Source: Parvibaculaceae bacterium PLY_AMNH_Bact1
Lineage (GTDB): Bacteria > Pseudomonadota > Alphaproteobacteria > Parvibaculales > Parvibaculaceae
DNA: 64,000 nucleotides
Direction: 5' to 3'
Assembly (NCBI GenBank): GCA_032881465.1
Contig: CP126168.1
Coordinates: 2,108,001 to 2,172,000, forward strand
The notes beneath the pieces were generated by a model. It saw only the letters and a program-made list of their open reading frames with translations, did not search any database and was not told the DNA's origin. Of the stretch, positions 27,462 to 36,723 are shown piece after piece (position 1 is the stretch's first letter; each line of letters opens with the position of its first letter). The translations under genes were made by a program, and so were the position numbers.

Positions 27462-29249
27462 CTAAAAAGTCCGCCAGGGCACCTTTGCATTCACCACTTT
27501 ATCAGGCCCCAAAATTTGAGGGACCTGATCATATTGCAGCTCTCCAAGTTGACGTCTTGTTGAATCCACGAGCTGCTTGAATGAGATTGGATTCTGCCCT
27601 GCACTACGACGCAGAATAGAAGCGAGTGAATATGTGAAAGCGCCGTAGCTCGTCACACCATGCTGATATTCGTATGCAAGCTGACTTTCGCCGCAAGCTT
27701 CCATAATAAGTGGAAGATAGGGACCAACGGGCTCATCTGTGGTCTTCTTCAATCGGTCGTATTGTGCACTCGTCATGCCGTGATATGGGACAGCACGTCC
27801 TAGGCGAAAGGTCGCGCCGTTCGAACCAAAGAAATCTTCCTTATATTCTTTGCTTCTTGAGAAACCTCGATCAAGGCGCGCAAAATCACGCGCGACCCAC
27901 ATTTGTGTTTCCACATCCCATTTCATCTCGCGATGGCGGATATCGTCCGGCGGCGTCAACCCTCTACTTTTTGCTCCACCATCGCGATGGATACCGCCAG
28001 AATGACAACAATCAAAAATCATCGCAATTCGGGAATCGTATGGAAGCTGCGTATAAAGTGATGCGATGTGATTGTCTGTAATTGCCGTCTGAGGTGACCA
28101 ATCAAAGTCCCATGGGACAAGACATTCTAAATGGTGGTCCGGCTCCCTGTCTTCACCATACTCTGGGATCCGTGCGCCATGGCCACTGAAATAAAACACC
28201 CGTTCGTCGTTGGGCTGTGGATCATCCAACAACCATTCTAGCCGCTCCAATATTCCCGACGCAGTCGCTCTATCATCCAAGCATGTCCGGATCTCATCTG
28301 GTGCAAACCCACATTCTTGCAAGACCGAACTCATTAGAAAGACGTCATTGACGCACCCATAAAGCCTATCTTGTTCCTGCGGATAGTCATTAATCCCCAC
28401 CAACAATGCACGCCGAGGTTTCCGGCGAGCAGATCGGGCAAGAGTTTTTGACCTTTTGGTTTTGTGAGCAGACGGAGAAAAACTCCGCCCATCTATCGCA
28501 TTTTCAACAATCGGCCGCCACACACCCTCAATCGTATTTTTATGTGCGAGGTATTGCTCAGCCCTATGATCAGCAAACCCAGGAAGATCAAACGGTGTTT
28601 CTATTTGCCGAAAGTTGGGGTATCTCGGCAAGCTAAGCGGTTCAGTAAAAACATCATCATGCTTATTGTACAGGTGATACCATGCCTTGGTGGGCAAAGC
28701 CCCGACACTTCCAGGCGTTAGGTTTCGGACAACAAACGGATTACCGATTTGGGACCCCAGCGACACAAAATTCATTTTGCGCAAAATAGGCGCAATATCG
28801 CCCCCGCCAGCATCGCCGTGGGTAAGAGCATTGTACGTGATAAGCGAGCCCAAGCTGTGACCGAGAACTATGTCCGGCTTATGTTTTTTGATCGCATCAA
28901 GAACGAGTTTTCTCGTTTTCCTCTGGAACCCATCATCTTCAACCCAGGCCACGACATAACCTGCTGTCCAGCGAATTCTTTCAGCTACGCTGTCTAGCCA
29001 TCCCCTCTCACGACCAACAGATAAAGTTCCACTTTTAGCAAGTTTCCAAAGCGCACCAGTGGCCTCCCAAATCGAAATATCGGTGTCTTCAAAAATGTCA
29101 TCGTAGGTGATGAAGATGGGTTCGATGGAAACCTTATTCTGGCTAGGAAAAGCTTCATCAAGTGCCTGAGACCATGTTTCTTCCCAAGTCGAATTTCGAT
29201 GATCCCCAAGTCCGTGAACGCACAATATTTTCAAATTTCTGGCTGGCAT
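27462..29249 (-). CDS. Alpha/beta-hydrolase-like and caspase (peptidase C14) fusion protein
   Basis: 595 residues from the ATG at 29249 (GGAGGAG, good spacing). Residues 6-250 look like a lipase/serine hydrolase: VHGLGD near residue 11 and nucleophile elbow GHSLGS near 130-135. Residues 278-595 are a caspase-like domain: RALLVGINDYP, catalytic His in YFSGHGA (H357) and catalytic Cys in FDCCHSGG (C415). A basic linker (KTKRSK...RRKPRR) joins them. No signal peptide. Bacterial caspase-like proteases act in abortive defence, so a sensor or effector pairing is plausible. No partner gene is next to it. Confidence 0.8.
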   Translation of the reverse strand: MPARNLKILCVHGLGDHRNSTWEETWSQALDEAFPSQNKVSIEPIFITYDDIFEDTDISIWEATGALWKLAKSGTLSVGRERGWLDSVAERIRWTAGYVVAWVEDDGFQRKTRKLVLDAIKKHKPDIVLGHSLGSLITYNALTHGDAGGGDIAPILRKMNFVSLGSQIGNPFVVRNLTPGSVGALPTKAWYHLYNKHDDVFTEPLSLPRYPNFRQIETPFDLPGFADHRAEQYLAHKNTIEGVWRPIVENAIDGRSFSPSAHKTKRSKTLARSARRKPRRALLVGINDYPQEQDRLYGCVNDVFLMSSVLQECGFAPDEIRTCLDDRATASGILERLEWLLDDPQPNDERVFYFSGHGARIPEYGEDREPDHHLECLVPWDFDWSPQTAITDNHIASLYTQLPYDSRIAMIFDCCHSGGIHRDGGAKSRGLTPPDDIRHREMKWDVETQMWVARDFARLDRGFSRSKEYKEDFFGSNGATFRLGRAVPYHGMTSAQYDRLKKTTDEPVGPYLPLIMEACGESQLAYEYQHGVTSYGAFTYSLASILRRSAGQNPISFKQLVDSTRRQLGELQYDQVPQILGPDKVVNAKVPWRTF

Positions 29250-29626
29250 CTGGTTCTCCTCCCACATGAAGCAGCGCTATTCGCGAAGTTCCATTCGGCG
29301 TTGCAGAACTACTCTTCGCCTGGACTGCTCATCAAGTTCAGAAGACACACCATTGAGGACAATATTCATCCGCCACCTGATCAGTATGAACTTCCGTTTC
29401 ATCTCCGCAGCTTTGAACACACACCAATCAAAACCGAATGCAGAAGCCTAACTGATTGACTTTATAATAAACAAGTCGTTTTATAAAGGCGGCGCAACCT
29501 TCTCTATGGCCCGAAGCAAGGTGCGGTGCCCCATCACTTAGTCAGTTCAGTAGTTGTCATATGAAAATCGGACAAACGATGAAGACTCGAAAATTCTAAG
29601 GAATAAATGCAACCAGGAGCCCCTCC
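29250..29626. other. Intergenic region between divergent genes
   Basis: About 375 bp between the caspase fusion and a small membrane protein gene. It must hold both promoters; no gene, RNA or strong repeat recognised. Confidence 0.4.
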
Positions 29627-29980
29627 TTGATCACACTAGGCTTTTTCTCTCTAGGAATATTCATAGGTGCGGTTTGCGCCTACTCAATTATTAAAGCAGC
29701 CGATTGGAGCAATCCTATTTCTGTGGCGTCTGGATTCATTTCGCTCGCTATCTCCGGAGGCTTATACACCTTTATTGAAGGCCTACCCCCGGAATCTCTC
29801 AATATCGGAAATGAGATATACGGTTACCCAATCGGATTGGCTATCGCCCTCATCTGGGTATTCGTTCACTTCTCAGGTGAGGGTCGTCAGCGTACCCTAT
29901 ACACAGCTTGTACCATTGGTTTGACCCTGATAGTCGCAATGGTTCTTTTTGTTCCTTGCATACGCACACTTCTTCCGTAG
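29627..29980 (+). CDS. Small membrane protein, unknown
   Basis: 117 residues from a TTG start with AGGAG 8 bases upstream; an ATG at 29607 is out of frame. Three to four hydrophobic segments (about residues 3-22, 33-50, 68-82, 92-112). No family recognised. Located between two conflict modules; it may be an accessory membrane part of one, but nothing shows this. Confidence 0.5.
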   Translation: MITLGFFSLGIFIGAVCAYSIIKAADWSNPISVASGFISLAISGGLYTFIEGLPPESLNIGNEIYGYPIGLAIALIWVFVHFSGEGRQRTLYTACTIGLTLIVAMVLFVPCIRTLLP

Positions 29981-30101
29981 AAGCACGTTCACTGGCACCA
30001 GTGTAACCCTCTACTTGAGCGGACACAGGCCCAAGTTTTTTTGAGCAGCGTGCAAGGACATTCAGTCTGAAAATTCCGAAGCCACAAAGCCATTCTCCAT
30101 C

Positions 30102-31592
30102 TCAAACATAAAACCGGTAAGAGGAATTAGGCGTATCATCTTGATCAAATTCAGTCATCAACTCACCAACCCGCCGCGCAAATAAGAGAGTAATTGGAAG
30201 GCTCCCAATCCCGTCACTCGAATTCCAATTCATCTTGGTAAGCGCCAAAATCTCTCTTGCTCGCTCCTCCATGTCAGTAGGTATAGCACTGCCCATCTCA
30301 ATTGGAGCAGGGATATGTGCCCCTGGGTATTCCTGCCACCATGGAACATAGCCGCTGGTAAACAGATAGTACTTGTCGTCAAAAGTACAAAACGTTCCAC
30401 GCCATGGCTCCTCCTTACCTTTTCGCACAATACGAAAAGGAGTTGAGCGCAGCCAAATCATATCAAGCCTTGGAACGCACTCCCTTGCCGCCTCTCCAAA
30501 GCCGGACATTTCCTCTTCTTGAAACACCGTAGTTTTATGAACTACCACCCTATCGGGCATGACTCCCGCTCGATTCTCATATTCACTCAGCACTTGATCT
30601 AGGAGCGTTCTTGATTGGTCCTCATTCAGATATGGCTGTCGGTCGCGCCTTTGCTCATGATTGATATTCTCACCTTTGAGAGAAAAAGGCTCAACCTCAG
30701 TTGAAAAAGCCTGTGCAACACTGGCATAGACGAGATGCCCGCCTCGCTTCTTCATATGATGAAAAGTGATCCCCACAAAACACACGTTCGACGGCAGATC
30801 ATGTGGGCGCCAAGGTATCCCTTTGGCTTTGTAATAAATTGATGTCGCAATATTCCAGATTCTTGTTGCATGACTTTGCCCCTGATCATCCCCTCTCTCT
30901 ATTGTATTTCGACGCAATACTTGTATGGGAACCGCGTTATCAAGCATCATAACCTTAGCTTTAAGGGCTCTATAAAATGTCCGAAATAGAAGATCATCGG
31001 CCATGGTGTATAGAGCCTCTGCTTCCTTCAGTTCCTCCGGCGTTGGTTGGAATAGAGCAAGCTGATCAGACTCTTCTTCTTGCCTCAAAACCTCAAGAGC
31101 GCGCTTTTCTTCAGGAGTTAGAGCCGGGTTCGCCGCCCTAAGGTCACCCAGCTCCGCTGGAATACAGACCACGACACAATCAGGTCCCTCATCGCCAAAC
31201 AAGCCACCGATCTTTTCACTAAACAGATCAACCAACCTCTGAAAACCATCTCCACTGCGGGTAGTCGCCCAGAACTTCCCATACAGACTTTTATCAATTT
31301 TTCGAATATGCCGTTGGTCAATACTGAAGTTAGCTCCAAGAGCATTGCTAAGCCCCGGCCATCGCCGATATCTACTAGAATTTTTTTCATGTGCGGGGCG
31401 AAAGGCGGAGAATCCTTCGATCCACATTCTCGCTGCCTCAACTTCGTCTGGCAAACCAACAATCCCCAGTTTGACGGTCCGTTCGCCACAAAAATCAGCT
31501 GGCTTATAATTCACCAGCCCTCTTCGAGGGTCTATGTCAGTGGATAGATCGCCAAAGCTGATCTCAGGTTCACGCAGAATACTTATTCTCAT
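30102..31592 (-). CDS. Short prokaryotic Argonaute (MID-PIWI)
   Basis: About 496 residues; the ATG at 31592 overlaps the upstream gene by 23 bp, and ATGs at 31604 or 31634 are alternatives. Typical short pAgo: no N or PAZ domain. The MID region has PIQVLRRNTIERG then Q..ATRIWNIATSIYYKAKGIPWR, the PIWI part GITFHHMKKRGGHLVYASVAQAF, DQSRTLLDQVLSEYENR and MPDRVVVHKTTVF. Short pAgos are catalytically dead guides that sense invader nucleic acid and activate a partner. The partner here is the SIR2-AlbA-APAZ protein encoded immediately upstream. Confidence 0.88.
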   Translation of the reverse strand: MRISILREPEISFGDLSTDIDPRRGLVNYKPADFCGERTVKLGIVGLPDEVEAARMWIEGFSAFRPAHEKNSSRYRRWPGLSNALGANFSIDQRHIRKIDKSLYGKFWATTRSGDGFQRLVDLFSEKIGGLFGDEGPDCVVVCIPAELGDLRAANPALTPEEKRALEVLRQEEESDQLALFQPTPEELKEAEALYTMADDLLFRTFYRALKAKVMMLDNAVPIQVLRRNTIERGDDQGQSHATRIWNIATSIYYKAKGIPWRPHDLPSNVCFVGITFHHMKKRGGHLVYASVAQAFSTEVEPFSLKGENINHEQRRDRQPYLNEDQSRTLLDQVLSEYENRAGVMPDRVVVHKTTVFQEEEMSGFGEAARECVPRLDMIWLRSTPFRIVRKGKEEPWRGTFCTFDDKYYLFTSGYVPWWQEYPGAHIPAPIEMGSAIPTDMEERAREILALTKMNWNSSDGIGSLPITLLFARRVGELMTEFDQDDTPNSSYRFYV

Positions 31593-34131
31593 CGGAAGGG
31601 TCATCAGGGACCAAACCTTTCTCTTCAACATCAACAGTGAAGAACGATCCGTCTAACAATAAATCATCGGCATGTGCGCCACCGATATTTATAATTTGTT
31701 CACCGCGCGAGAGAAAACGCTCCCAAAACACAAGGTCGCTATCAACATTCGCATTGCGGTCAAACTTGAACCGTGACGTCGATTTCTTAGACCGCAGGTA
31801 GCCAGGAAGAGCAGTCTTCCCGTCGGGCTTGGTAAACATATAAAATGGCTTAATCCGCACCCCCCATAAACTGGATGTGGAAACGACCTCATACCCAATC
31901 CCCTCGCATTCGAACCAGGTATTGCGACCTACCTCACGCTTTTTTGCAACACCACGTGAGATACCAGTCCGCCTAGGCGTATCATATACAATCATCCGAT
32001 TTGCGCCATTTACTCCGGTAAAAAATGCCCTCTTAGTTGGTCTCCCGCGCTTGTCCTTCTCAAGTGTCAGCCCATCATTAGAAAATGATGCGAGGTGCCC
32101 TTCAAAATGCTTGCGCATAAGCCACGACATATAGCGCTGGGTTACTTTGTCTTGAAAAGTACTATCGGTGGGCAGCTCATCAATATCACCTTCAAGTGCG
32201 TCCCCGAGAAGCAGCGAAAGAACAGCCGCGGGTGCAAAGCTCAAAAAAGTATCGCTTCGCTTCTCAAGAATAAATGTTCCAAGCTCATCTACCTGCGCAT
32301 ACCTTTTCAGCGCATTCCATCCTCCAGGAACATAAGCCCGCTGCATAGATTCGGGCACAGCAGTAAACGGCAGCATATTGACAACATAGGTCCCCACGGG
32401 GATGGTCGCTCGGGCAACTCCAGTTGAGCCCGCGGATGCCTCTGGTTGATACAATGTCGCCATGAAATGATCCCGCCCCGGCGGAAACGTAAAAGACGCA
32501 CCCCCGCCGTTACTTTGCGAGAGCTCCACCGTATCAGCGAGCCCGGTACCTGCTCTTTCCATCGCACTCAGCCCGAAGAACACATCACATAGGGACCGGT
32601 TTCTCAGTTCACTAAACTGCGGTATGGGCTCAAACTTACCTTCAGCGTCACAATTCAAGCGATCCGCTGTCTCAACTGAAATCCCGCCTGGATTCTCAAA
32701 GTCAATGCCGACACTCGTAGTAACATTGATTGTCGCCAACTCCTCGATTGCATAGTCCCGGTGAACCAGCAAATTCATAAGAACTTCCGACAAGGCTCGT
32801 TCGTTATAGGCAGATTGATCCTTGTGAACCCTCTTACCTTTCAATTTCAATGGAGGATTAACATCGCCCCCCTCCAACCACTCATGAAGTTCCCTGTGTT
32901 GCTCAATCAAGTTCCCTGAGAAAACTCGGCGACGCTTATGATCAACAGTTGCGGAAACAACGGCGTGAGGGAAAAACCGTTGTGGTTCACGACCAAACAA
33001 CAAGACAGCACCGCTTGAGGGCCTCTCACCGTTGTCGGTTGCTACAAGTAAACCTAGGTCTCGCATAAAGGGTTTGAGCTGATCCGATTGAAGGGCACCC
33101 ATGCCAACCTTCGAGCTATATTGGCGCAGAACGCTCAAAGCCAAATCAGAATTTATATCCCCCCATCCCGCTTTACTGGAGGGCAAATCATCAAAGCCTG
33201 GCACCTCCAAAACTGAGGAAACATCGAAGTATCGCTTTACATCCACCAACTCCCGATTTAGGCCATCGAATAGTTGGTCAAACCCCTTCACCTCAAGGTG
33301 ATGGAAGTTAGGACCCAAACGCTCCTTAAAGCGCACAACGTTTTCGTGCAACCCTTCTCCTTCAAGAGTGCACCAAAAAACACCCTGTCGAAACAACCGC
33401 CCGCTTCGCTCGCCAAGCAAAGAGTCCATAACCGACTTCTCTGCACCTCGATATCCCGCTACGATGAGAGGCGTATTGTCCAGTAGCGGGCCCAAGTGCT
33501 CGGTCAGTTTATCAGACAGAGAGTCTGTCTCATTGACTAAGTTACGATCAGTATACTGTTCAGTTTTACCGTGAAGCCAAACGATCTGGGCCCTTGCATA
33601 CAAATCAAACTCATTGAAGTCGTCTGGTCCTCGGTTAACCTCCGCAACATATCTAATGTGCGGATGCCTTTCCCTAAGCGCTTGAGGTAGACATATGTCG
33701 AAGTTCGTAGTGAGTATGGTTCCAGCGAGACCGCGCAATACCAGTTCAGAAAGACTGTGATAACCGCTTCCAATATCACCATCCAAGTGAACTAAATCCA
33801 TAAGCACTTTGCGACGGTACGCCTCGGGTCTCAAAAGGTGCTCAACTACTAGGGGAAAATTCTCAGCAAGCTTGTCTTCACCCGCAAGGAACCAATCATG
33901 CCTCTGAAGCCACGCTTGCCATTCAGATGGTTTAATGCGCTCCGGTAAGACCCTACCACCAAGCTCCCGCTCAGCATAAACACGCCTAGCTATGCGCTTC
34001 ACGCATTGCGAAGCAAGCGGAATACCAGACGAAAAAGAAGCACCAGCCCCCAACAAAACCGTTGGACGCGCATCATTTTGGCCAGGGCGGAATAGAGAGG
34101 CCAACAACCGAATTGGATTTGACTCTGTCAT
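31570..34131 (-). CDS. SIR2-AlbA-APAZ effector partner of short Argonaute
   Basis: 853 residues. Residues ~20-290: SIR2 NADase-like domain with VLLGAGASFSSG (about 26-36), TNFD (about 142) and WLHGKTE (His ~187). Residues ~340-560: Schlafen/AlbA-RecG-like module with GAVLLFGREPQRFFPHA, LMNLLVHRDY and RNRSLCDVFFGLSAMERAGTG. Residues ~600-853: likely APAZ, the Argonaute-binding domain. SIR2-APAZ systems deplete NAD when the Argonaute finds a target and so stop phage or plasmid spread. The added AlbA module is a rarer layout. First gene of a two-gene operon. Confidence 0.85.
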   Translation of the reverse strand: MTESNPIRLLASLFRPGQNDARPTVLLGAGASFSSGIPLASQCVKRIARRVYAERELGGRVLPERIKPSEWQAWLQRHDWFLAGEDKLAENFPLVVEHLLRPEAYRRKVLMDLVHLDGDIGSGYHSLSELVLRGLAGTILTTNFDICLPQALRERHPHIRYVAEVNRGPDDFNEFDLYARAQIVWLHGKTEQYTDRNLVNETDSLSDKLTEHLGPLLDNTPLIVAGYRGAEKSVMDSLLGERSGRLFRQGVFWCTLEGEGLHENVVRFKERLGPNFHHLEVKGFDQLFDGLNRELVDVKRYFDVSSVLEVPGFDDLPSSKAGWGDINSDLALSVLRQYSSKVGMGALQSDQLKPFMRDLGLLVATDNGERPSSGAVLLFGREPQRFFPHAVVSATVDHKRRRVFSGNLIEQHRELHEWLEGGDVNPPLKLKGKRVHKDQSAYNERALSEVLMNLLVHRDYAIEELATINVTTSVGIDFENPGGISVETADRLNCDAEGKFEPIPQFSELRNRSLCDVFFGLSAMERAGTGLADTVELSQSNGGGASFTFPPGRDHFMATLYQPEASAGSTGVARATIPVGTYVVNMLPFTAVPESMQRAYVPGGWNALKRYAQVDELGTFILEKRSDTFLSFAPAAVLSLLLGDALEGDIDELPTDSTFQDKVTQRYMSWLMRKHFEGHLASFSNDGLTLEKDKRGRPTKRAFFTGVNGANRMIVYDTPRRTGISRGVAKKREVGRNTWFECEGIGYEVVSTSSLWGVRIKPFYMFTKPDGKTALPGYLRSKKSTSRFKFDRNANVDSDLVFWERFLSRGEQIINIGGAHADDLLLDGSFFTVDVEEKGLVPDDPSDENKYSA

Positions 34132-34215
34132 ATCGCGACAATGCTACATCAGAAAGAACAAAACAAGTACAAAAACAAGTGTTTAGGCAAATCCCTTAAT
34201 CGGCAAAGCCATCAC

Positions 34216-34791
34216 CTACCCAGCAACATCGCGTTGGGTGAGGAGAATCGCAGCACCGGTTAAGACTGCGTTCAACGGAGCGACTGCCAAAACATAGAAG
34301 ACGATGAGGATCACATCATTGAGCAAGTATCGTACTGCGTTTTCGCCACGGTACTTTTCAATATCTGGCTCTATAAAGCCATCCGATATCAAATTGTATC
34401 TTCCTATCTGTTCAACGAGAACAGCTAGCTCTCCTGTCGGAAAGATAGGAAGATACAGCTCTATGTCATGACGCACTTGATCTCTGTACAGACTATCTGT
34501 GATCAAAACGTGGTCGAGAAGACTAAGATACACCAGTAACGCGATACCGGATACCGCAAGGCAAATTGAGGCCCAAGCAACCTTTTTTTGAGTAGTGAGT
34601 GAAAAAATCTCTCGTTTAAGACTCAGCACAAGAATAGTGACTACAAAAAGAAGTGCACTTATGAAAGCTCCAAAGAGGAGCTCGCGCTCGGGTGGAACGC
34701 CAGCTCCATAGAGAATGGCTGCAAGCCCTGGAAGAATACCAATGAACCCCTGAACAGCAGAAACACGTTTTGTTACATCAGAGAAGTTCAT
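34216..34791 (-). CDS. Four-segment membrane protein, unknown
   Basis: 191 residues from the ATG at 34791, which overlaps the previous stop as ATGA. Hydrophobic segments near residues 18-33, 40-58, 72-92 and 155-185; the long loop between the third and fourth is probably outside. No family recognised. Last gene of a coupled trio with two lipoproteins; an immunity or anchoring role for the peptidase is conceivable but unproven. Confidence 0.62.
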   Translation of the reverse strand: MNFSDVTKRVSAVQGFIGILPGLAAILYGAGVPPERELLFGAFISALLFVVTILVLSLKREIFSLTTQKKVAWASICLAVSGIALLVYLSLLDHVLITDSLYRDQVRHDIELYLPIFPTGELAVLVEQIGRYNLISDGFIEPDIEKYRGENAVRYLLNDVILIVFYVLAVAPLNAVLTGAAILLTQRDVAG

Positions 34792-35156
34792 ACAGCGCAA
34801 TCCGGTGTCAGCTCTGGCGGGGAAAACCTAGAAGAGTCAATATAGATCTCATCTGCTATCCAACGACCTCTACACCTCCAAACAAGAACCTTGGAGCCAG
34901 CTTCCTCATAAATGGCGCGACCATCAAAATGAATTAGTCGCCCGCTCGAAGGCTCATCAAGATTACGACGCATAAGCTCATCCTCAACTCGGAGAACCCA
35001 ATCGCTCCGGTCTATCAAGTACCCCGTTCTCGGTGCAGTGACGTCTGGATCCACTCTCGAAATTAACACTTCTTCTCTAGCGCCATATCGGGCACACGCC
35101 GCTAATATTGCGAAGACACACACAATCAGCAGAGGTTTGAACAAACCTCTAACCAT
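34788..35156 (-). CDS. Small lipoprotein, unknown
   Basis: 122 residues from the ATG at 35156, inside an 8-bp overlap with the peptidase gene. The signal peptide ends in lipobox AILAAC. Mature part ~95 residues with Cys in VWRCRGRW and the final DCAV. No family recognised. Middle gene of the coupled trio. Confidence 0.65.
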   Translation of the reverse strand: MVRGLFKPLLIVCVFAILAACARYGAREEVLISRVDPDVTAPRTGYLIDRSDWVLRVEDELMRRNLDEPSSGRLIHFDGRAIYEEAGSKVLVWRCRGRWIADEIYIDSSRFSPPELTPDCAV

Positions 35157-35883
35157 GCTGCACACGTACCCTAACGGCAAAATCGAAAAGGTCATCGAAC
35201 TCGCTCCCGCTCATTGAAACATAACGGCCATCCCATGGGTCGTACAGACGAACACGCCAAATGACCGGCACGTTCCAAGCACCCGGCATCCACGAGTATT
35301 CAACACGTGTGAGGACATATACATGCCCGGCTTGGTCTCCGCGCGCGCCCAAACCAACAATGGGTGGCCAGTTAGTTGCTACATCTTCGACAAGGGGCGT
35401 TCCATTGCCTGTCGCTAAAGATGTTGCATGCACAAACGCCGGTCTTCTGGCACGGTTAACTTGAATGCCGCGCAAAGAGGTGATTATTGAATTCACAGAC
35501 CCAAATTGCAGTTCCTCAGAGTTGCAGTCTTCACCTAGCGACTGGAGGACCTTGCACTGGCTGAACGGAATCCCTTGATAGTTCAGAACCATTGAAACAG
35601 CTGCTGCCCAGCACCACTCCGGCTTACGCTGCAAAGCCTCAAAACCGTCGAAACCCAGAGCTTCCACTTCAAAGTGATTAAAGTCTATTTGATCATGGTT
35701 TGGTGTTCTGGCGAATTGATCAATCATTCCCGATTGGTATCGCACCTCTCGCGACACTCGTTCTTCTGTCAAGAACTGCCCACCGAAGGTAAATGGCACC
35801 TCGAAATAGCAGTTGCCGTCTCTACAAGAACCGCAGGAAAAAAGAAACAACGGTGCAATCAAGACAAAGAAAAATCGTTTCAT
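35149..35883 (-). CDS. Papain-like cysteine peptidase lipoprotein
   Basis: 244 residues from the ATG at 35883. N-terminal lipobox LFSC (Cys17). The catalytic motif KPEWCWAAAVSMVLNYQGI (Cys91), with H187 in AGHVYVLTRVE and Asp in YDPWDG, matches the C39/C70-like papain fold seen in secreted effectors and bacteriocin processing. Gly-rich regions around it fit a secreted protease. It overlaps the next gene by 8 bp (ATGGTTAG). Probably anchored to the outer or inner membrane; it could be a contact or surface toxin, or a processing enzyme. Confidence 0.72.
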   Translation of the reverse strand: MKRFFFVLIAPLFLFSCGSCRDGNCYFEVPFTFGGQFLTEERVSREVRYQSGMIDQFARTPNHDQIDFNHFEVEALGFDGFEALQRKPEWCWAAAVSMVLNYQGIPFSQCKVLQSLGEDCNSEELQFGSVNSIITSLRGIQVNRARRPAFVHATSLATGNGTPLVEDVATNWPPIVGLGARGDQAGHVYVLTRVEYSWMPGAWNVPVIWRVRLYDPWDGRYVSMSGSEFDDLFDFAVRVRVQHG

Positions 35884-36067
35884 GTCCGCCCCCACACTGA
35901 TATTTCAATTCTACACAAAAATAGAAAGTTCGCAATAAACGCACTTCAAATGAGCAGATTTTCAAAGTTGGTAGAGGAGGCATGAACAAAACGCTTCCAT
36001 AAAAGTGCTTCCGCAGCTTTGTTCTTCTGGGTGCACTCATGACAGCCCAAAGCCTTAAGGACACACC

Positions 36068-36571
36068 CTAGCTGGATTGCACAATGTACGCGGTATCATT
36101 GATTTCCAGCTCGGCGATATCTCCACCAAGGAGAAGATCACGAGCGAAACTTTCCGTGTCAAAATAGAAGCGCAGGTTTTCAGGGATTTGTTCTAGAAGA
36201 CCAGTATCTTCGAGATAGTTCTCTGTGTACTCAAGTGCTGTACCCTCAAACAGATAGACATCATCCAGGCGATCCAGAATATCGCTCATGAGACAGCATT
36301 GCTCTTCGGCCAGATAGATGGCTTTGATGGTGTCTTCACCCTCAAGAGCTTCAAAGTGCTCAAACCAGTCTTTCAAACTGGCTTGGCAAACACTCAAGGC
36401 TGAGAACAAACGGCTGTTCTCGCCATCGATGAATTGAATTTCATATTCTTCGACCAGTGCACCATGCTCATTGCGATGAGTGGCGGACTTGATCTGATAC
36501 TCTTCATAAGTGTTGAAATAGAAACCAGTCGCAGAAATATCGTAAGGGGTTGCATGATAGATACTTGTCAT
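36068..36571 (-). CDS. ardA: ArdA-like antirestriction protein
   Basis: 167 residues, the usual ArdA length. N-terminal YHATPYDISATGFYFNTYEEYQ and VEEYEIQFIDGE match the family; the protein is strongly acidic (C-terminal IPENLRFYFD, ARDLL, DIAELEINDTAYIV). ArdA mimics DNA and blocks type I restriction enzymes, protecting incoming conjugative DNA. GGAGATGACC precedes the ATG. It is on the same strand as the recombinase gene upstream. Well placed on a mobilizable element. Confidence 0.88.
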   Translation of the reverse strand: MTSIYHATPYDISATGFYFNTYEEYQIKSATHRNEHGALVEEYEIQFIDGENSRLFSALSVCQASLKDWFEHFEALEGEDTIKAIYLAEEQCCLMSDILDRLDDVYLFEGTALEYTENYLEDTGLLEQIPENLRFYFDTESFARDLLLGGDIAELEINDTAYIVQSS

Positions 36572-36723
36572 TGGTCATCTCCTTGTTTTGATGGCAAGGA
36601 GAGACGTGGTTGCTAAGAACTAGGCACAATTGCCTTCACGGATTCTGGCGCGGAAGGTCGGTTGGGGAAAGGTCTGCAACCATTAAACGGTGAACTGTCA
36701 AAGCAAGAGAGCGAATGACTCTC

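Noticed and set aside
27321-27563. Frame directly after the orphan XRE gene, checked as a possible toxin
   Set aside because: No HipA-like or other toxin feature; overlaps the caspase-fusion gene end.
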